Below, piece by piece: positions 45,085-53,780 of a stretch of DNA of 64,000 nt. The position numbers were made by a program, and so were the translations under genes. Below the pieces are notes generated by a model. The model was not told the DNA's origin, searched no databases, and worked only from the letters and a program-made list of their open reading frames with translations. Where the stretch lies: NCBI RefSeq assembly GCF_030316845.1, contig NZ_JASZYS010000001.1, positions 310,001 through 374,000 on the forward strand. Direction: 5' to 3'. Position 1 is the first letter of the stretch; each line of letters begins with the position of its first letter. The DNA comes from Variovorax davisae (GTDB taxonomy: Bacteria > Pseudomonadota > Gammaproteobacteria > Burkholderiales > Burkholderiaceae_C).

Positions 45085-47031
45085 ATGCTTGGTTCCTCTT
45101 CGTCTTCCGTCGCGCTCCCGCGCAGCAACCCGGGGGTCGATGACCCGCTCGTACCCGTACCCGTCGCCGCGCTGCGTTCGCGCTGGCAAGCCGTCGACGC
45201 CTGGCTGGCGCGTCCGCGCACGGCTCGCCGCGTGGTCGTGTGGCTGAGCCTCTATCTCGCCTTCGCCACCAACTGGGCGCTGTGGATCGAACTCGCGCGC
45301 ATCGGCGGCGCACCCAGCGTCTACCTGCCCTCGATTGCATCGATGCTGCTGCTCACGGTGTGCGGCAGCGTGGCGCTGCTGTCCTTCACCGCCTGGTCGC
45401 GCTGGATGAAGCCGGTCTGGCTCGGCGTCGTCGTGCTGGCGGCGGTGGTCCAGTACTACATGCTGAGCTACCACGTGGTGATGGACCCGAGCATGCTGGC
45501 CAATGCCATGCAGACCGACGCCAACGAGGTGCGCGACCTGATGAGCTGGCGCCTGGTGCTCAACGTGCTGCTGCTCGCTGCCCTGCCGGGGTGGGCGCTC
45601 TGGCGCCTTCGGCTGACGCCCCAGCCCCTGGTCTCGCAGGCCTGGCGCAACGTCGCGCTGCTGCTGGCCGTGGCGGTGCTGGCCGCAGGCGGTGCGATGG
45701 CCATGAATCGGCAACTGGCGCCGCTGATGCGCAACAACGTCAACCTGCGCTACATGATGAATCCGCTGGCGAGCCTCTATTCCGCCGGATCGGTGACCCT
45801 CGGGCCGCTCTTCAAGCACAACCGCCGGCTGATCCCGATGAGCGGCGGTGCCGTCCTGGGCGCCAGCTATGCCGGGCAGCCCAGGCCGCCGCTGTTCGTG
45901 CTGGTGGTGGGCGAGACCGCGCGCGCCGACCATTTCGGCCTCAACGGCTATGCGCGCGACACCACGCCGCAGCTGGCGGCGCGCAAGGTGCTGAGCTGGC
46001 GCGACGTCCATTCCTGCGGCACCAACACCCTGGCCTCCGTGCCCTGCATGTTCTCGCCGCTCGGCAAGCAGGGCTTCGAGGGGCGCAAGGACGACTACGA
46101 GAACCTGATGGACGTGCTGCAGGCCTCGGGCCTGGCGGTGTTCTGGCTCGACAACCAGGCCGGCGGCTGCAAGGGCGTGTGCGACCGCATTCCCCATGCC
46201 TCGGCCTTCGAGCCGCTGGACGCCAGTGTCAAGAGCGCCTTGTGCGACGGCGACGAATGCCTCGACGACGTCATGCTCAGGGGCCTGGACCAGCGCCTGG
46301 CCGCGCTGCCCGCCGAGCGCCGTGCCAAGGGCGTGGTGCTGGTGATGCACCAGATGGGCAGCCACGGCCCCTCGTACTTCAAGCGCTCGTCGCCGGACGC
46401 CAAGCGCTTCCTGCCCGAATGCCAGAGCAATGCGCTGGCCGAGTGCAGCCATTCCGAGCTGTTGAACGGCTACGACAACTCGATCGCCTACACCGACCGC
46501 TTCCTCGGCAAGACCATCGACTGGCTCCAGGGCCAGTCGGCGAAGTTCGATCCGGCGCTGCTCTACCTGAGCGACCACGGCGAATCGCTGGGCGAATACG
46601 GCCTGTTCCTGCATGGCGTGCCCTACGGGTTCGCGCCCGAAGTGCAGAAGCACGTGCCGATGGTGGCCTGGTTCGGCGAAGGCATGCAGGCCCGCCGGCA
46701 GCTGTCCGCCGGCTGCATGGCGGCGGGGCTGGACACGCCGCTCACGCACGACAACCTCTACCACACGGTGCTCGGCCTGATGGATGTCAGAACCCCCAGC
46801 TACCAGCCCGCGCTCGATGCGCTGGCGTCGTGCCGCGGGCACGATGCGGTGGCTGCTTCTTCTCGCGCGGCAGTCGGGCCCTCAGCAAGAACGCCGGGTC
46901 AGGGCCCGTTCACCGATCCGGGGGAGGCGGGGAGATGGAGCTCGCTGTCGTCCTTCAGCGCGACGCCGGTCAGTCCCCGGCGCAGGGCTTCGCGCAGCAG
47001 CCAGCCGAGCTTGAAGGCGGCCGATGCGTAA
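45085..47031 (+). CDS. eptA: Phosphoethanolamine-lipid A transferase, EptA/MCR family
   Basis: A 648-residue inner-membrane enzyme that transfers phosphoethanolamine from phosphatidylethanolamine to lipid A phosphate, lowering negative charge and polymyxin binding. Five helices cover about residues 45-220; the periplasmic alkaline-phosphatase-like domain follows with VGETARADHFGLNGY, the nucleophile Thr region SCGTNTLASVPCMFS (near 310-325), SHGPSYFKRS and the metal site SDHGESLGEYGLFLHG. Several Cys pairs suit disulfides. The fold should end near residue 590 (DALASCRG); the last 55 residues are low-complexity and lie opposite eutC. The ribosome-binding site is weak. Confidence 0.93.
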   Translation: MLGSSSSSVALPRSNPGVDDPLVPVPVAALRSRWQAVDAWLARPRTARRVVVWLSLYLAFATNWALWIELARIGGAPSVYLPSIASMLLLTVCGSVALLSFTAWSRWMKPVWLGVVVLAAVVQYYMLSYHVVMDPSMLANAMQTDANEVRDLMSWRLVLNVLLLAALPGWALWRLRLTPQPLVSQAWRNVALLLAVAVLAAGGAMAMNRQLAPLMRNNVNLRYMMNPLASLYSAGSVTLGPLFKHNRRLIPMSGGAVLGASYAGQPRPPLFVLVVGETARADHFGLNGYARDTTPQLAARKVLSWRDVHSCGTNTLASVPCMFSPLGKQGFEGRKDDYENLMDVLQASGLAVFWLDNQAGGCKGVCDRIPHASAFEPLDASVKSALCDGDECLDDVMLRGLDQRLAALPAERRAKGVVLVMHQMGSHGPSYFKRSSPDAKRFLPECQSNALAECSHSELLNGYDNSIAYTDRFLGKTIDWLQGQSAKFDPALLYLSDHGESLGEYGLFLHGVPYGFAPEVQKHVPMVAWFGEGMQARRQLSAGCMAAGLDTPLTHDNLYHTVLGLMDVRTPSYQPALDALASCRGHDAVAASSRAAVGPSARTPGQGPFTDPGEAGRWSSLSSFSATPVSPRRRASRSSQPSLKAADA

Positions 47032-47675
47032 GGCAGCCCCTCGGGCCGCACGTTGGCGATGCAGTTGCGCTCGGCATCGTGGCGGCCACGGCGCGGCGCG
47101 TGCGTGATGTAGATCCCGAGGCTGTCGGGCGAACTCAGCCCCGGGCGTTCGCCGATCAGCATGACCGACAGCCGGGCGCCGAAGGCCTCGCCGATCTCGT
47201 CCGCCAGCGCGACCCGGGCCTGGGTCGCGATCACCACCGGCGCCAGCGTCAGGCCGGGCGGCAGATGCTCGCGCAGCGCCGCCAGCAGCGGGGCGGCATG
47301 GCGCGCCACCGCCAGCGAGGACAGGCCGTCGCCGACCACGATGCACAGGTCGGCCGGCGCTGCGGCGGCGGCGCGCAGCCGCTCGGCGTCGCCGGCATCG
47401 AGCTGCCGGCCGAGGTCGGGGCGGCGCAGGTAGGCGGTGCGGTCGGGGGCGCGGCTGCGCGCCTCGGCCACGGCCCAGCCGCCGTCGCGCAGCGCGGACC
47501 CGAGCGCCGGCACGTCGAGCGCAGCGTGGATCGCATCGCGCGCCATCGCATGCGCCCAGCCGAAGCGCAACACCTCGTCGGTCGGCATGCCGGCGCCGGC
47601 GCGGCCGAGCGCCAGCCGCGCCGGGGTGGCGCTGCGCCAGGCGCCCCAGGGGCTGGCGGTGACGATGTCGTTCAT
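46899..47675 (-). CDS. eutC: Ethanolamine ammonia-lyase small subunit
   Basis: A 258-residue light subunit of the adenosylcobalamin-dependent ammonia-lyase, helping bind B12. Family blocks are TPARLALGRAGAGMPTDEVLRF (split here: TPARLALGRAG, then MPTDEVLRF, about residues 18-37), the VVGDGLSSLAVARHA core and LIGERPGLSSPDSLGIYITH. The start overlaps the eutB stop as ATGA. Its 3' end overlaps the convergent eptA tail by 133 bases; since EutC stays conserved to near its end, it is the true coding strand there. Confidence 0.94.
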   Translation of the reverse strand: MNDIVTASPWGAWRSATPARLALGRAGAGMPTDEVLRFGWAHAMARDAIHAALDVPALGSALRDGGWAVAEARSRAPDRTAYLRRPDLGRQLDAGDAERLRAAAAAPADLCIVVGDGLSSLAVARHAAPLLAALREHLPPGLTLAPVVIATQARVALADEIGEAFGARLSVMLIGERPGLSSPDSLGIYITHAPRRGRHDAERNCIANVRPEGLPYASAAFKLGWLLREALRRGLTGVALKDDSELHLPASPGSVNGP

Positions 47676-49066
47676 CGGGCCAGCGCCGCCAGGGCGCCCA
47701 TGTCGGCCAGCAGGCGGTTGGCCGCGGGCGGGTGGAGCCGGCCCGCGGCGTCGCTGATCTGCATGCGCTGCAGCCAGGCCTCGAACTCGGGCGCCCGCTT
47801 CAGGCCCAGCGTCTGGCGCAGGAACAGCGCGTCGTGGAAGGAGGTGCTCTGGTAGTTGAGCATCACGTCGTCGGCACCCGGCACGCCCATGATGAAGTTG
47901 ATGCCGGCCGTGCCGAGCAGCACCAGCAGCGTGTCCATGTCGTCCTGGTCGGCCTCGGCGTGGTTGGTGTAGCAGATGTCGCAGCCGATCGGCAGGCCCA
48001 GCAGCTTGCCGCAGAAGTGGTCCTCGAGGCCGGCGCGGATGATCTGCTTGCCGTCGTACAGGTACTCGGGGCCGATGAAGCCGACCACGGTGTTGATCAG
48101 CAAGGGCTGGTAGCGGCGGGCCAGGGCATAGGCACGCGCCTCGCAGGTCTGCTGGTCGACGCCGAAGTTGGCGTTGGCCGACAGCGCGCTGCCCTGGCCG
48201 GTCTCGAAGTACATGCAGTTGCGCCCCACGGTGCCGCGATTCAGCGATTGCGCAGCCGCATGGGCCTCGTCGAGCAACGCGGGCGTGACGCCGAACGAAA
48301 CGTTCGTCTTCTCGGTGCCGCCGATCGACTGGAACACCAGGTCGATCGGCGCCCCGGACTCGGCCAGCTTCAGCGTGTTGGTGACGTGGGTCAGCACGCA
48401 GCTCTGGGTCGGGATCTCGAAGCGCTGGATCACCTCGTCGAGCAGGCGCAGCAGCTCGCCCAGGACCGGCATGCTGTCGGAGGCCGGGTTGAGCCCGATC
48501 ACGGCATCGCCGGCGCCCATCAGCAGGCCATCGAGCGTGGAGGCGGCGACGCCGCGCAGGTCGTCGGTCGGGTGGTTGGGCTGCAGCCGCACCGAGAGAT
48601 GGCCGGGCAGGCCGATGGTGTCCCGAAAGCGCGTGACCACGCTGCATTTGCGGGCCACGGCGACCAGGTCCTGGTTGCGCATGAGCTTGCAGGCCGCGGC
48701 CACCATCTCGGGCGTCAGGCCGGGCGCCAGCGCGCTCAATGCGGCGGTGTCGGCAAGGTCGGACAGCAGCCAGTTGCGGAAGTCGCCGACCGTCAGGTGC
48801 GCCACCGGCGCGAAGGCGGCGGCATCGTGGCCGTCGACGATCAGGCGCGTGATGTTGTCGGCCTCGTAGGGGATCAGCGCCTCGGTCAGGAACTGCTTGA
48901 GCGGCGTCTCGGCCAGCACATGGCGCGCGGCCATGCGCTGCTGCGCGGTGGCGGCGCCGACGCCCGCCAGGTAGTCGCCCGAGCGTGCCGGGCTGGCAAA
49001 GGCCATGACCTGCTTCAGGTCGTCGAAGTCGAATACCTGGGTGTCGATCGTGGTGCGGTAGCGCAT
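47672..49066 (-). CDS. eutB: Ethanolamine ammonia-lyase heavy subunit
   Basis: A 464-residue catalytic TIM-barrel subunit that splits ethanolamine into acetaldehyde and ammonia. Family blocks include GLPGHLSVRLQPNHPTDD, GDAVIGLNPASDS, and CMYFETGQGSALSAN. I start at ATG 49066 (MRYRTTIDTQVFDF); an upstream in-frame extension is not conserved in character. No eutA reactivase, microcompartment shell, eutH or aldehyde dehydrogenase gene is adjacent, matching the short eut form of many betaproteobacteria. Confidence 0.95.
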   Translation of the reverse strand: MRYRTTIDTQVFDFDDLKQVMAFASPARSGDYLAGVGAATAQQRMAARHVLAETPLKQFLTEALIPYEADNITRLIVDGHDAAAFAPVAHLTVGDFRNWLLSDLADTAALSALAPGLTPEMVAAACKLMRNQDLVAVARKCSVVTRFRDTIGLPGHLSVRLQPNHPTDDLRGVAASTLDGLLMGAGDAVIGLNPASDSMPVLGELLRLLDEVIQRFEIPTQSCVLTHVTNTLKLAESGAPIDLVFQSIGGTEKTNVSFGVTPALLDEAHAAAQSLNRGTVGRNCMYFETGQGSALSANANFGVDQQTCEARAYALARRYQPLLINTVVGFIGPEYLYDGKQIIRAGLEDHFCGKLLGLPIGCDICYTNHAEADQDDMDTLLVLLGTAGINFIMGVPGADDVMLNYQSTSFHDALFLRQTLGLKRAPEFEAWLQRMQISDAAGRLHPPAANRLLADMGALAALAR

Positions 49067-49176
49067 GGTGCAGGCGGAGGGTCGATGAAGTGACGGCAAC
49101 GATGTGCAAGAGCGGTGCCAGGCCGGCGCCACCCGGCAATAATGAGGCTCTTCGTCCAATCAACCAAGGGTTTGCC

Positions 49177-49584
49177 GTGCGATCAGTTCTTTGTGCCGCC
49201 GTCGTTTCGTTGTTCGTCTTGCCGAGCGCCTTCGCGCAGTCGGCGCCGGTCACCAAGCCCAGCGGGCTGGTGTTCCAGTCGCTGGTCGACGGCAAGGGCG
49301 CCTCGCCGGCCGCGACCGACGTGGTCAAGGTGCACTACCGCGGCACCTTCCCCGATGGCAAGGAGTTCGACAGCTCCTACAAGCGCGGCGAGCCGACCGA
49401 GTTCCCGCTCAACGGCGTGATCCCGTGCTGGACCGAAGGCGTGCAGCTGATGAAGGTCGGCGGCAAGGCCAAGCTGACCTGCCCGCCGGGCATCGCCTAC
49501 GGCACGCGCGGGGCGAGCGGGGTGATCCCGCCGAATGCGACCTTGAATTTCGAGATCGAGTTGATTGCGGTGAAGGGGAAGTAG
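49177..49584 (+). CDS. Periplasmic FKBP-type peptidyl-prolyl isomerase
   Basis: A 135-residue folding catalyst. Starting at GTG 49177 gives a clean signal peptide (RSVLCAAVVSLFVLPSAFAQ) and AAGGG six bases upstream; the frame is open further upstream but the extension would bury the signal. The FKBP domain covers about residues 28-134: VKVHYRGTFPDGKEFDSSYKRG in two parts, EFPLNGVIPCWTEGVQLM, and PPNATLNFEIELIAV. It includes two Cys (CW, LTC) near the active site. It converges on opgD with an 8-base gap. Confidence 0.92.
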   Translation: MRSVLCAAVVSLFVLPSAFAQSAPVTKPSGLVFQSLVDGKGASPAATDVVKVHYRGTFPDGKEFDSSYKRGEPTEFPLNGVIPCWTEGVQLMKVGGKAKLTCPPGIAYGTRGASGVIPPNATLNFEIELIAVKGK

Positions 49585-49592
49585 GGCGGCTC

Positions 49593-51185
49593 TCAACCCG
49601 GCTGAAACTGATACAGCCAGGTTTCCGACAAGGTCTGCTGCCCGTTCTTCAGGAACAGTCGCATGTCGACCGCTTCGCCGCCCTCCGGCGTGAAGTCGAA
49701 CTGCGCCCGCCAATGCCCGGGCACGCCGTTCGGCACGGCTTCCGCGAAGACGTACGAGAACTTGCCGCGCGCCGCGGTCAGCACCAGTTCGGGCTTGACC
49801 CCGGAGGCGAGCGACTCCAGCGGCTTGCCGGCGAACTCCACCATGAACTTGCGCACCCCCGCCGGCCGGGGCCGGCCCGGCTGGCCGCCGCGGCCCATGC
49901 GGGTGGCGACGCAACGCGCGAGTGGTGAGGGGAAGGGCTCTTCGGCGCTCCAGTGGAGGCGGTACTTGAGCGTCACGCTCGAACCCGCGCTGGCCGGCGC
50001 CTTGGGCACCCAGCAGGCCAGCACGTTGTCGTGGATCTCGTCGTCGGTCGCGATCTCGATCAGCTGTATCTCACCTTCGCCCCAGGCACCGATCGGCTCG
50101 ACCCACAGGCTCGGCCGCTTCTCGTAATAGACGCCGTCCTGGTAGTGGTCGAAGCTGCGGTCGCGCTGCAGCAGGCCGAAGCCCTTGGGATTGTTGTCGG
50201 TGAAGGTCGTGGCACGGGTCTGGCTCGGGTTGTTGAGAGGCCGCCAGATGCGCTCGCCGGCGCCGTTCCACATCGCCAGGCCGTCGGAGTCGTGCACCTC
50301 GGGCCGCCAGTCGATGCCGGTCGGCTTCACGGTCTCGGAGTACCAGTACATCGAAGTCAGCGGCGCGAGGCCGAAGCGGGCCACGTCGCGGCGCAGGAAG
50401 AGGCGGCACTCGATGTCCATCAGCACGCCCTTGCCGCGCTGCATCACGAACTTGTAGGCGCCGGTGATGCTCGGTCCTTCGAGCAGGGCGTAGACCGTCA
50501 TGGCGTTCGAGCCCGGCGCCGGCGGCTCGAAGTAGAAGCGCGTGAAGTCGGGGAACTCCTCGGGTCGGTCGGGCACCGCCGCATCGAGCGCGATGCCGCG
50601 CGCCGACAGCCCGTACTGGTAGAGCTCGCCGATGGCACGGAAGTAGGAGGCGCCCTGGAAGGCCACCCAGTCGTTGTCCTGCCAGGGCCGCCCGGCCTGG
50701 TTGCCGAGCCGGCTCTCCTGCAGCCGGAAGCCGGCGAAGCCGGCACCGGCCGGCAACTGCCTGGCCGGGCTGTCGGCCGGCATGGTGAACAGCGCCGGGT
50801 CGTACAGGATCTCGCGCGCGAAGCCGTCGCCGCGCGCGTCCTCGAGCAGGTACACGTGGACCGGCACCGGCGCGAGGCGCCCCAGGTGGAAGAAGGTCAC
50901 GGGAAACGCGCCGGGACCGTCCCGGAACAAGGCGTTGCGGGTGTCGAAGCGGATCTTGCCCTGGGCGTCGTAGTCGATGCGCTGCAGCACCTCGGCCGGC
51001 AGCGAGGCGTCGGCCACCCGTGGCTTGGCGGCCAGCGACTTGGACAAAGCGACCAGGCGTTCGAAGGAGAAGGGCGAGGGTTGGCCGAACCGGAGTCCGG
51101 CGGCCGCCCATGCGCCCGCCGGCATCCCGAGCGCGGCCAGCGCCAGCGAGGCCCCACCCGCGGCCAGAAGTGAGCGACGATCCAT
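49593..51185 (-). CDS. opgD: Periplasmic glucan biosynthesis protein OpgD, Tat-exported
   Basis: A 530-residue periplasmic protein that shapes osmoregulated periplasmic glucans. Residues 1-28 are a twin-arginine signal (DRRSLLAAGGASLALAALG), as for E. coli OpgD. The OpgG/D beta-sandwich covers the rest, with family blocks FHLGRLAPVPVHVYL, SYFRAIGELYQYGLSARG, and WRPLNNPSQTRATTF plus GFGLLQRDRSFDHYQD. Its paralogue opgG lies 6 kb away. The membrane glucosyltransferase opgH is not in this window. Confidence 0.93.
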   Translation of the reverse strand: MDRRSLLAAGGASLALAALGMPAGAWAAAGLRFGQPSPFSFERLVALSKSLAAKPRVADASLPAEVLQRIDYDAQGKIRFDTRNALFRDGPGAFPVTFFHLGRLAPVPVHVYLLEDARGDGFAREILYDPALFTMPADSPARQLPAGAGFAGFRLQESRLGNQAGRPWQDNDWVAFQGASYFRAIGELYQYGLSARGIALDAAVPDRPEEFPDFTRFYFEPPAPGSNAMTVYALLEGPSITGAYKFVMQRGKGVLMDIECRLFLRRDVARFGLAPLTSMYWYSETVKPTGIDWRPEVHDSDGLAMWNGAGERIWRPLNNPSQTRATTFTDNNPKGFGLLQRDRSFDHYQDGVYYEKRPSLWVEPIGAWGEGEIQLIEIATDDEIHDNVLACWVPKAPASAGSSVTLKYRLHWSAEEPFPSPLARCVATRMGRGGQPGRPRPAGVRKFMVEFAGKPLESLASGVKPELVLTAARGKFSYVFAEAVPNGVPGHWRAQFDFTPEGGEAVDMRLFLKNGQQTLSETWLYQFQPG

Positions 51186-51257
51186 CTTCTGAATCTAGGG
51201 ACGGTACGGACGGCGCTTCGTAGGCCGAAGGCTGATCACGCCGCAGGGGCGGTCTGG

Positions 51258-51318
51258 TCCTACAGTCGAATTCGAAAGCAAGACACGGAGTGCGTGGCGC
51301 CGCGGGCTTTCCTACAGT
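51258..51318 (+). repeat. Direct repeat TCCTACAGT in the ada upstream region
   Basis: TCCTACAGT occurs at 51258-51266 and again at 51310-51318. Each copy contains TACAGT, a plausible -10 hexamer, so two tandem starts are possible. AAAGCAAG at 51275-51282 partly resembles the E. coli Ada box (AAAGCGCA). Confidence 0.3.
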
Positions 51319-51351
51319 GAAGGCACCGATCCACAACATGCCGAGGACAAG

Positions 51352-52434
51352 ATGAACATGAGCAACACCAATGAAATGCGGGCCCTCGCCACGGTGAGCG
51401 ATCCGCGCTGGGCGGCGGTGGCCGCGCGCGACTTGGCCGCCGATGGCCGCTTCGTCTATTCGGTGCGGACCACCGGCGTCTACTGCCGGCCTTCGTGCGG
51501 CGCCCGTCCCGCGCGGCCCGAGAACGTCGACTTCCACGCCACCCCGGCCGACGCCGAGCGCGCCGGGTTCCGGCCCTGCATGCGCTGCCAGCCCGACCAG
51601 CCGGCGCGCGCCGAGCGGCAGGCGGTGCAGGTCGCCGACCTGTGCCGCTTCATCGAAAGCGCCGAGCAGGCGCCCACGCTCGACGAACTGGCCGAACGTG
51701 CCGGCCTGAGCGCGTCGCACGTGCAGCGGCTCTTCAAGGCGGTGACGGGGCTGACGCCGAAGGCCTACGCGGCCGCCCACCGCGCCCACCGCGTGCGCGA
51801 GTCGCTGGGCGGCAGCGAATCGGTCACGAGCGCCATCTACGACGCCGGCTACAACTCCAACGGCCGCTTCTACGAGGACGCCGACCGGACGCTGGGCATG
51901 ACGCCCACCGCCTGGCGCGCCGGCGGTGCCGACACCGAGATCCGCTTCGCCATCGGCGCCTGCGCGCTGGGCGCCATCCTGGTGGCGCAAAGTGCGCGCG
52001 GGGTCTGCGCGATCGCACTCGGGGACGATCCCGATGCGCTGGCGCGCGACCTGCAGGACCGCTTCCCGAAGGCCCGGCTGATCGGCGGCGACCCGGCCTT
52101 CGAAGCACTGGTGGCGCGGGTCGTCGGCTTCGTCGAGGCACCGGGGCTCGGGCTCGACCTGCCGCTGGACCTGCGCGGCACGGCCTTCCAGCTGCGCGTG
52201 TGGCAGGCGCTGCGCGAGATCCCGGCCGGCGCGACCGCGAGCTACAGCCAGATCGCCGAGCGCATCGGCGCGCCGAAGTCGGTGCGCGCCGTGGCCCAGG
52301 CCTGCGGCGCCAACGCGCTGGCGGTGGCGATCCCGTGCCACCGCGTGGTGCGCAGCGACGGCGGCCTCTCGGGCTACCGCTGGGGCGTGGAGCGCAAGAG
52401 TGCGCTGCTGCAACGAGAGGCGGAACACTCGTGA
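51352..52434 (+). CDS. ada: Bifunctional Ada: regulator and O6-methylguanine-DNA methyltransferase
   Basis: A 360-residue methyl-sensing activator and DNA repair protein. The N-terminal zinc site has Cys45, Cys49, Cys76 and Cys79 (YCRPSC, CMRC); methyl transfer from phosphotriesters to the first of these switches on DNA binding. An AraC-type domain follows (about residues 90-190). The C-terminal methyltransferase has the acceptor Cys329 in AIPCHRVVRSDG and the helix-turn-helix YSQIAERIGAPKSVRAVAQACG in part. The stop overlaps the next gene's GTG as GTGA, leading a three-gene repair operon. Confidence 0.95.
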   Translation: MNMSNTNEMRALATVSDPRWAAVAARDLAADGRFVYSVRTTGVYCRPSCGARPARPENVDFHATPADAERAGFRPCMRCQPDQPARAERQAVQVADLCRFIESAEQAPTLDELAERAGLSASHVQRLFKAVTGLTPKAYAAAHRAHRVRESLGGSESVTSAIYDAGYNSNGRFYEDADRTLGMTPTAWRAGGADTEIRFAIGACALGAILVAQSARGVCAIALGDDPDALARDLQDRFPKARLIGGDPAFEALVARVVGFVEAPGLGLDLPLDLRGTAFQLRVWQALREIPAGATASYSQIAERIGAPKSVRAVAQACGANALAVAIPCHRVVRSDGGLSGYRWGVERKSALLQREAEHS

Positions 52435-53135
52435 GCGCACGCGACATCGACACGGTCGACTGGGCGCAGGTCGCGAGCGATCTCGACGAACAGGGCCATG
52501 CCGTCCTCCGGGCCCGGCTGACGCCCGAGCAGTGCCGGTCGATGGCTGCGCTCTACGCCGGGCCGGGCCCGTTTCGCAGCCGGGTCGTGATGGAGCGCCA
52601 CGGCTTCGGGCGCGGCGAATACAAGTACTTCGACCATCCCTTGCCGGGCCTGGTCGCAGGGCTGCGCGAATCGGTCTACCCGCGGCTCGCGCCGATCGCC
52701 AACCGCTGGAACGAGGCCATGGGCATCGATGTGCGCTATCCGCAGCAGCATGCCGAGTTCATCGCGCGCTGCCATGCGGCGGGCCAGTCGAGGCCGACGC
52801 CGCTGCTGCTCCAGTACGGCCCCGGCGACTACAACTGCCTGCACCAGGACCTCTACGGCGAGCAGGTCTTTCCGCTGCAGCTGGTGGTGCTGCTGTCCGA
52901 GCCGGAGCGCGATTTCACGGGCGGAGAATTCGTCATGACCGAGCAGCGCCCGCGCATGCAGTCGCGGCCGATGGTGCTGCCGCTGCGCCAGGGCGACGCC
53001 GCGGTGATCGCCGTGCACCACCGGCCGGTGCAGGGCACGCGCGGCGCCTACCGGGTCAACCTGCGCCACGGCGTGAGCCTCGTGCGGTCTGGCCGCCGGC
53101 ACACGCTGGGCATCATCTTCCACGACGCCACCTGA
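52431..53135 (+). CDS. 2OG-Fe(II) oxygenase in the ada-alkB operon
   Basis: A 234-residue predicted dioxygenase using 2-oxoglutarate and Fe(II). Iron ligands are His138 and Asp140 (CLHQDLYGE) and a distal His at 196 or 197 (AVHHRPV), with a 2OG-binding Arg in GAYRVNLRHGVS or GRRHTLG. It is unlike AlkB in sequence and nearer to prolyl-hydroxylase-like proteins. It starts at GTG inside the ada stop and ends directly before the alkB ATG, so all three are translated together; a role in alkylation damage is inferred from this context only. Confidence 0.85.
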   Translation: MSARDIDTVDWAQVASDLDEQGHAVLRARLTPEQCRSMAALYAGPGPFRSRVVMERHGFGRGEYKYFDHPLPGLVAGLRESVYPRLAPIANRWNEAMGIDVRYPQQHAEFIARCHAAGQSRPTPLLLQYGPGDYNCLHQDLYGEQVFPLQLVVLLSEPERDFTGGEFVMTEQRPRMQSRPMVLPLRQGDAAVIAVHHRPVQGTRGAYRVNLRHGVSLVRSGRRHTLGIIFHDAT

Positions 53136-53780
53136 ATGACCCTGGATCTGTTCGAACCCGATGCGCCTTCGCGGGGGCCGCTGGCGCCCGGCGCCGTCGT
53201 GCTGCGGCGTTTTGCCTGCCGGCACGATGCGGCCCTGCTCGCGGCCGTGCAGGCCGTCACCGCGCAGGCGCCGTTTCGCCATCTGGTGACGCCGGGCGGC
53301 TTCACGATGTCCGTCGCCATGAGCAACTGCGGTGCGCTGGGCTGGGTCAGCGATCGCAGCGGCTACCGCTACGACCCGATCGATCCCGACAGCGGGCGGC
53401 CCTGGCCGGCGATGCCGGCCGCCTTTGCCGCGCTGGCGGCGCAGGCGGCATCGGAGGCCGGCTTCGAAGGCTTCGTGCCCGATGCCTGCCTGGTCAATCG
53501 CTACCTGCCCGGCACCCGCCTGTCGCTGCACCAGGACCGCAACGAGCGCGATCTGCGGCAGCCGATCGTCTCCGTCTCGCTCGGCCTGCCCGCGCTGTTC
53601 CAGTTCGGCGGCCCGACGCGCAGCGACAGGCCGCGGCGCGTGCCGCTCGCGCACGGCGATGTCGTGGTGTGGGGCGGGCCGGCGCGGCTCAATTTCCACG
53701 GCGTGCTGCCGCTCAAGGAGGGCGAGCACCCGCTGCTCGGCGCCTCGCGCATCAACCTCACGTTTCGGAAAGCGGGCTGA
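53136..53780 (+). CDS. alkB: Alkylated DNA repair dioxygenase AlkB
   Basis: A 214-residue 2OG-Fe(II) dioxygenase that removes methyl groups from 1-methyladenine and 3-methylcytosine in DNA by oxidation. Substrate-lid residues are in FTMSVAMSNCGALGWVSD; iron ligands are in LSLHQDRNERD (His and Asp) and LNFHGVLPL (His); 2OG is held by the Arg pair in SRINLTFR. The length is that of E. coli AlkB. The start follows the oxygenase stop with no gap. Its last 23 bases overlap the convergent MBL-fold gene. Confidence 0.95.
   Translation: MTLDLFEPDAPSRGPLAPGAVVLRRFACRHDAALLAAVQAVTAQAPFRHLVTPGGFTMSVAMSNCGALGWVSDRSGYRYDPIDPDSGRPWPAMPAAFAALAAQAASEAGFEGFVPDACLVNRYLPGTRLSLHQDRNERDLRQPIVSVSLGLPALFQFGGPTRSDRPRRVPLAHGDVVVWGGPARLNFHGVLPLKEGEHPLLGASRINLTFRKAG

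Noticed and set aside
49067..49159. Upstream extension of eutB by 31 residues
   Set aside because: MRYRTTIDT at 49066 is the typical EutB start; the extension has no coding character.
52374..53729. Minus-strand frame of 451 codons opposite the oxygenase and alkB genes
   Set aside because: Composition is of the antisense type (His, Arg, Gln, Val), and both plus-strand genes have complete iron-binding motifs.
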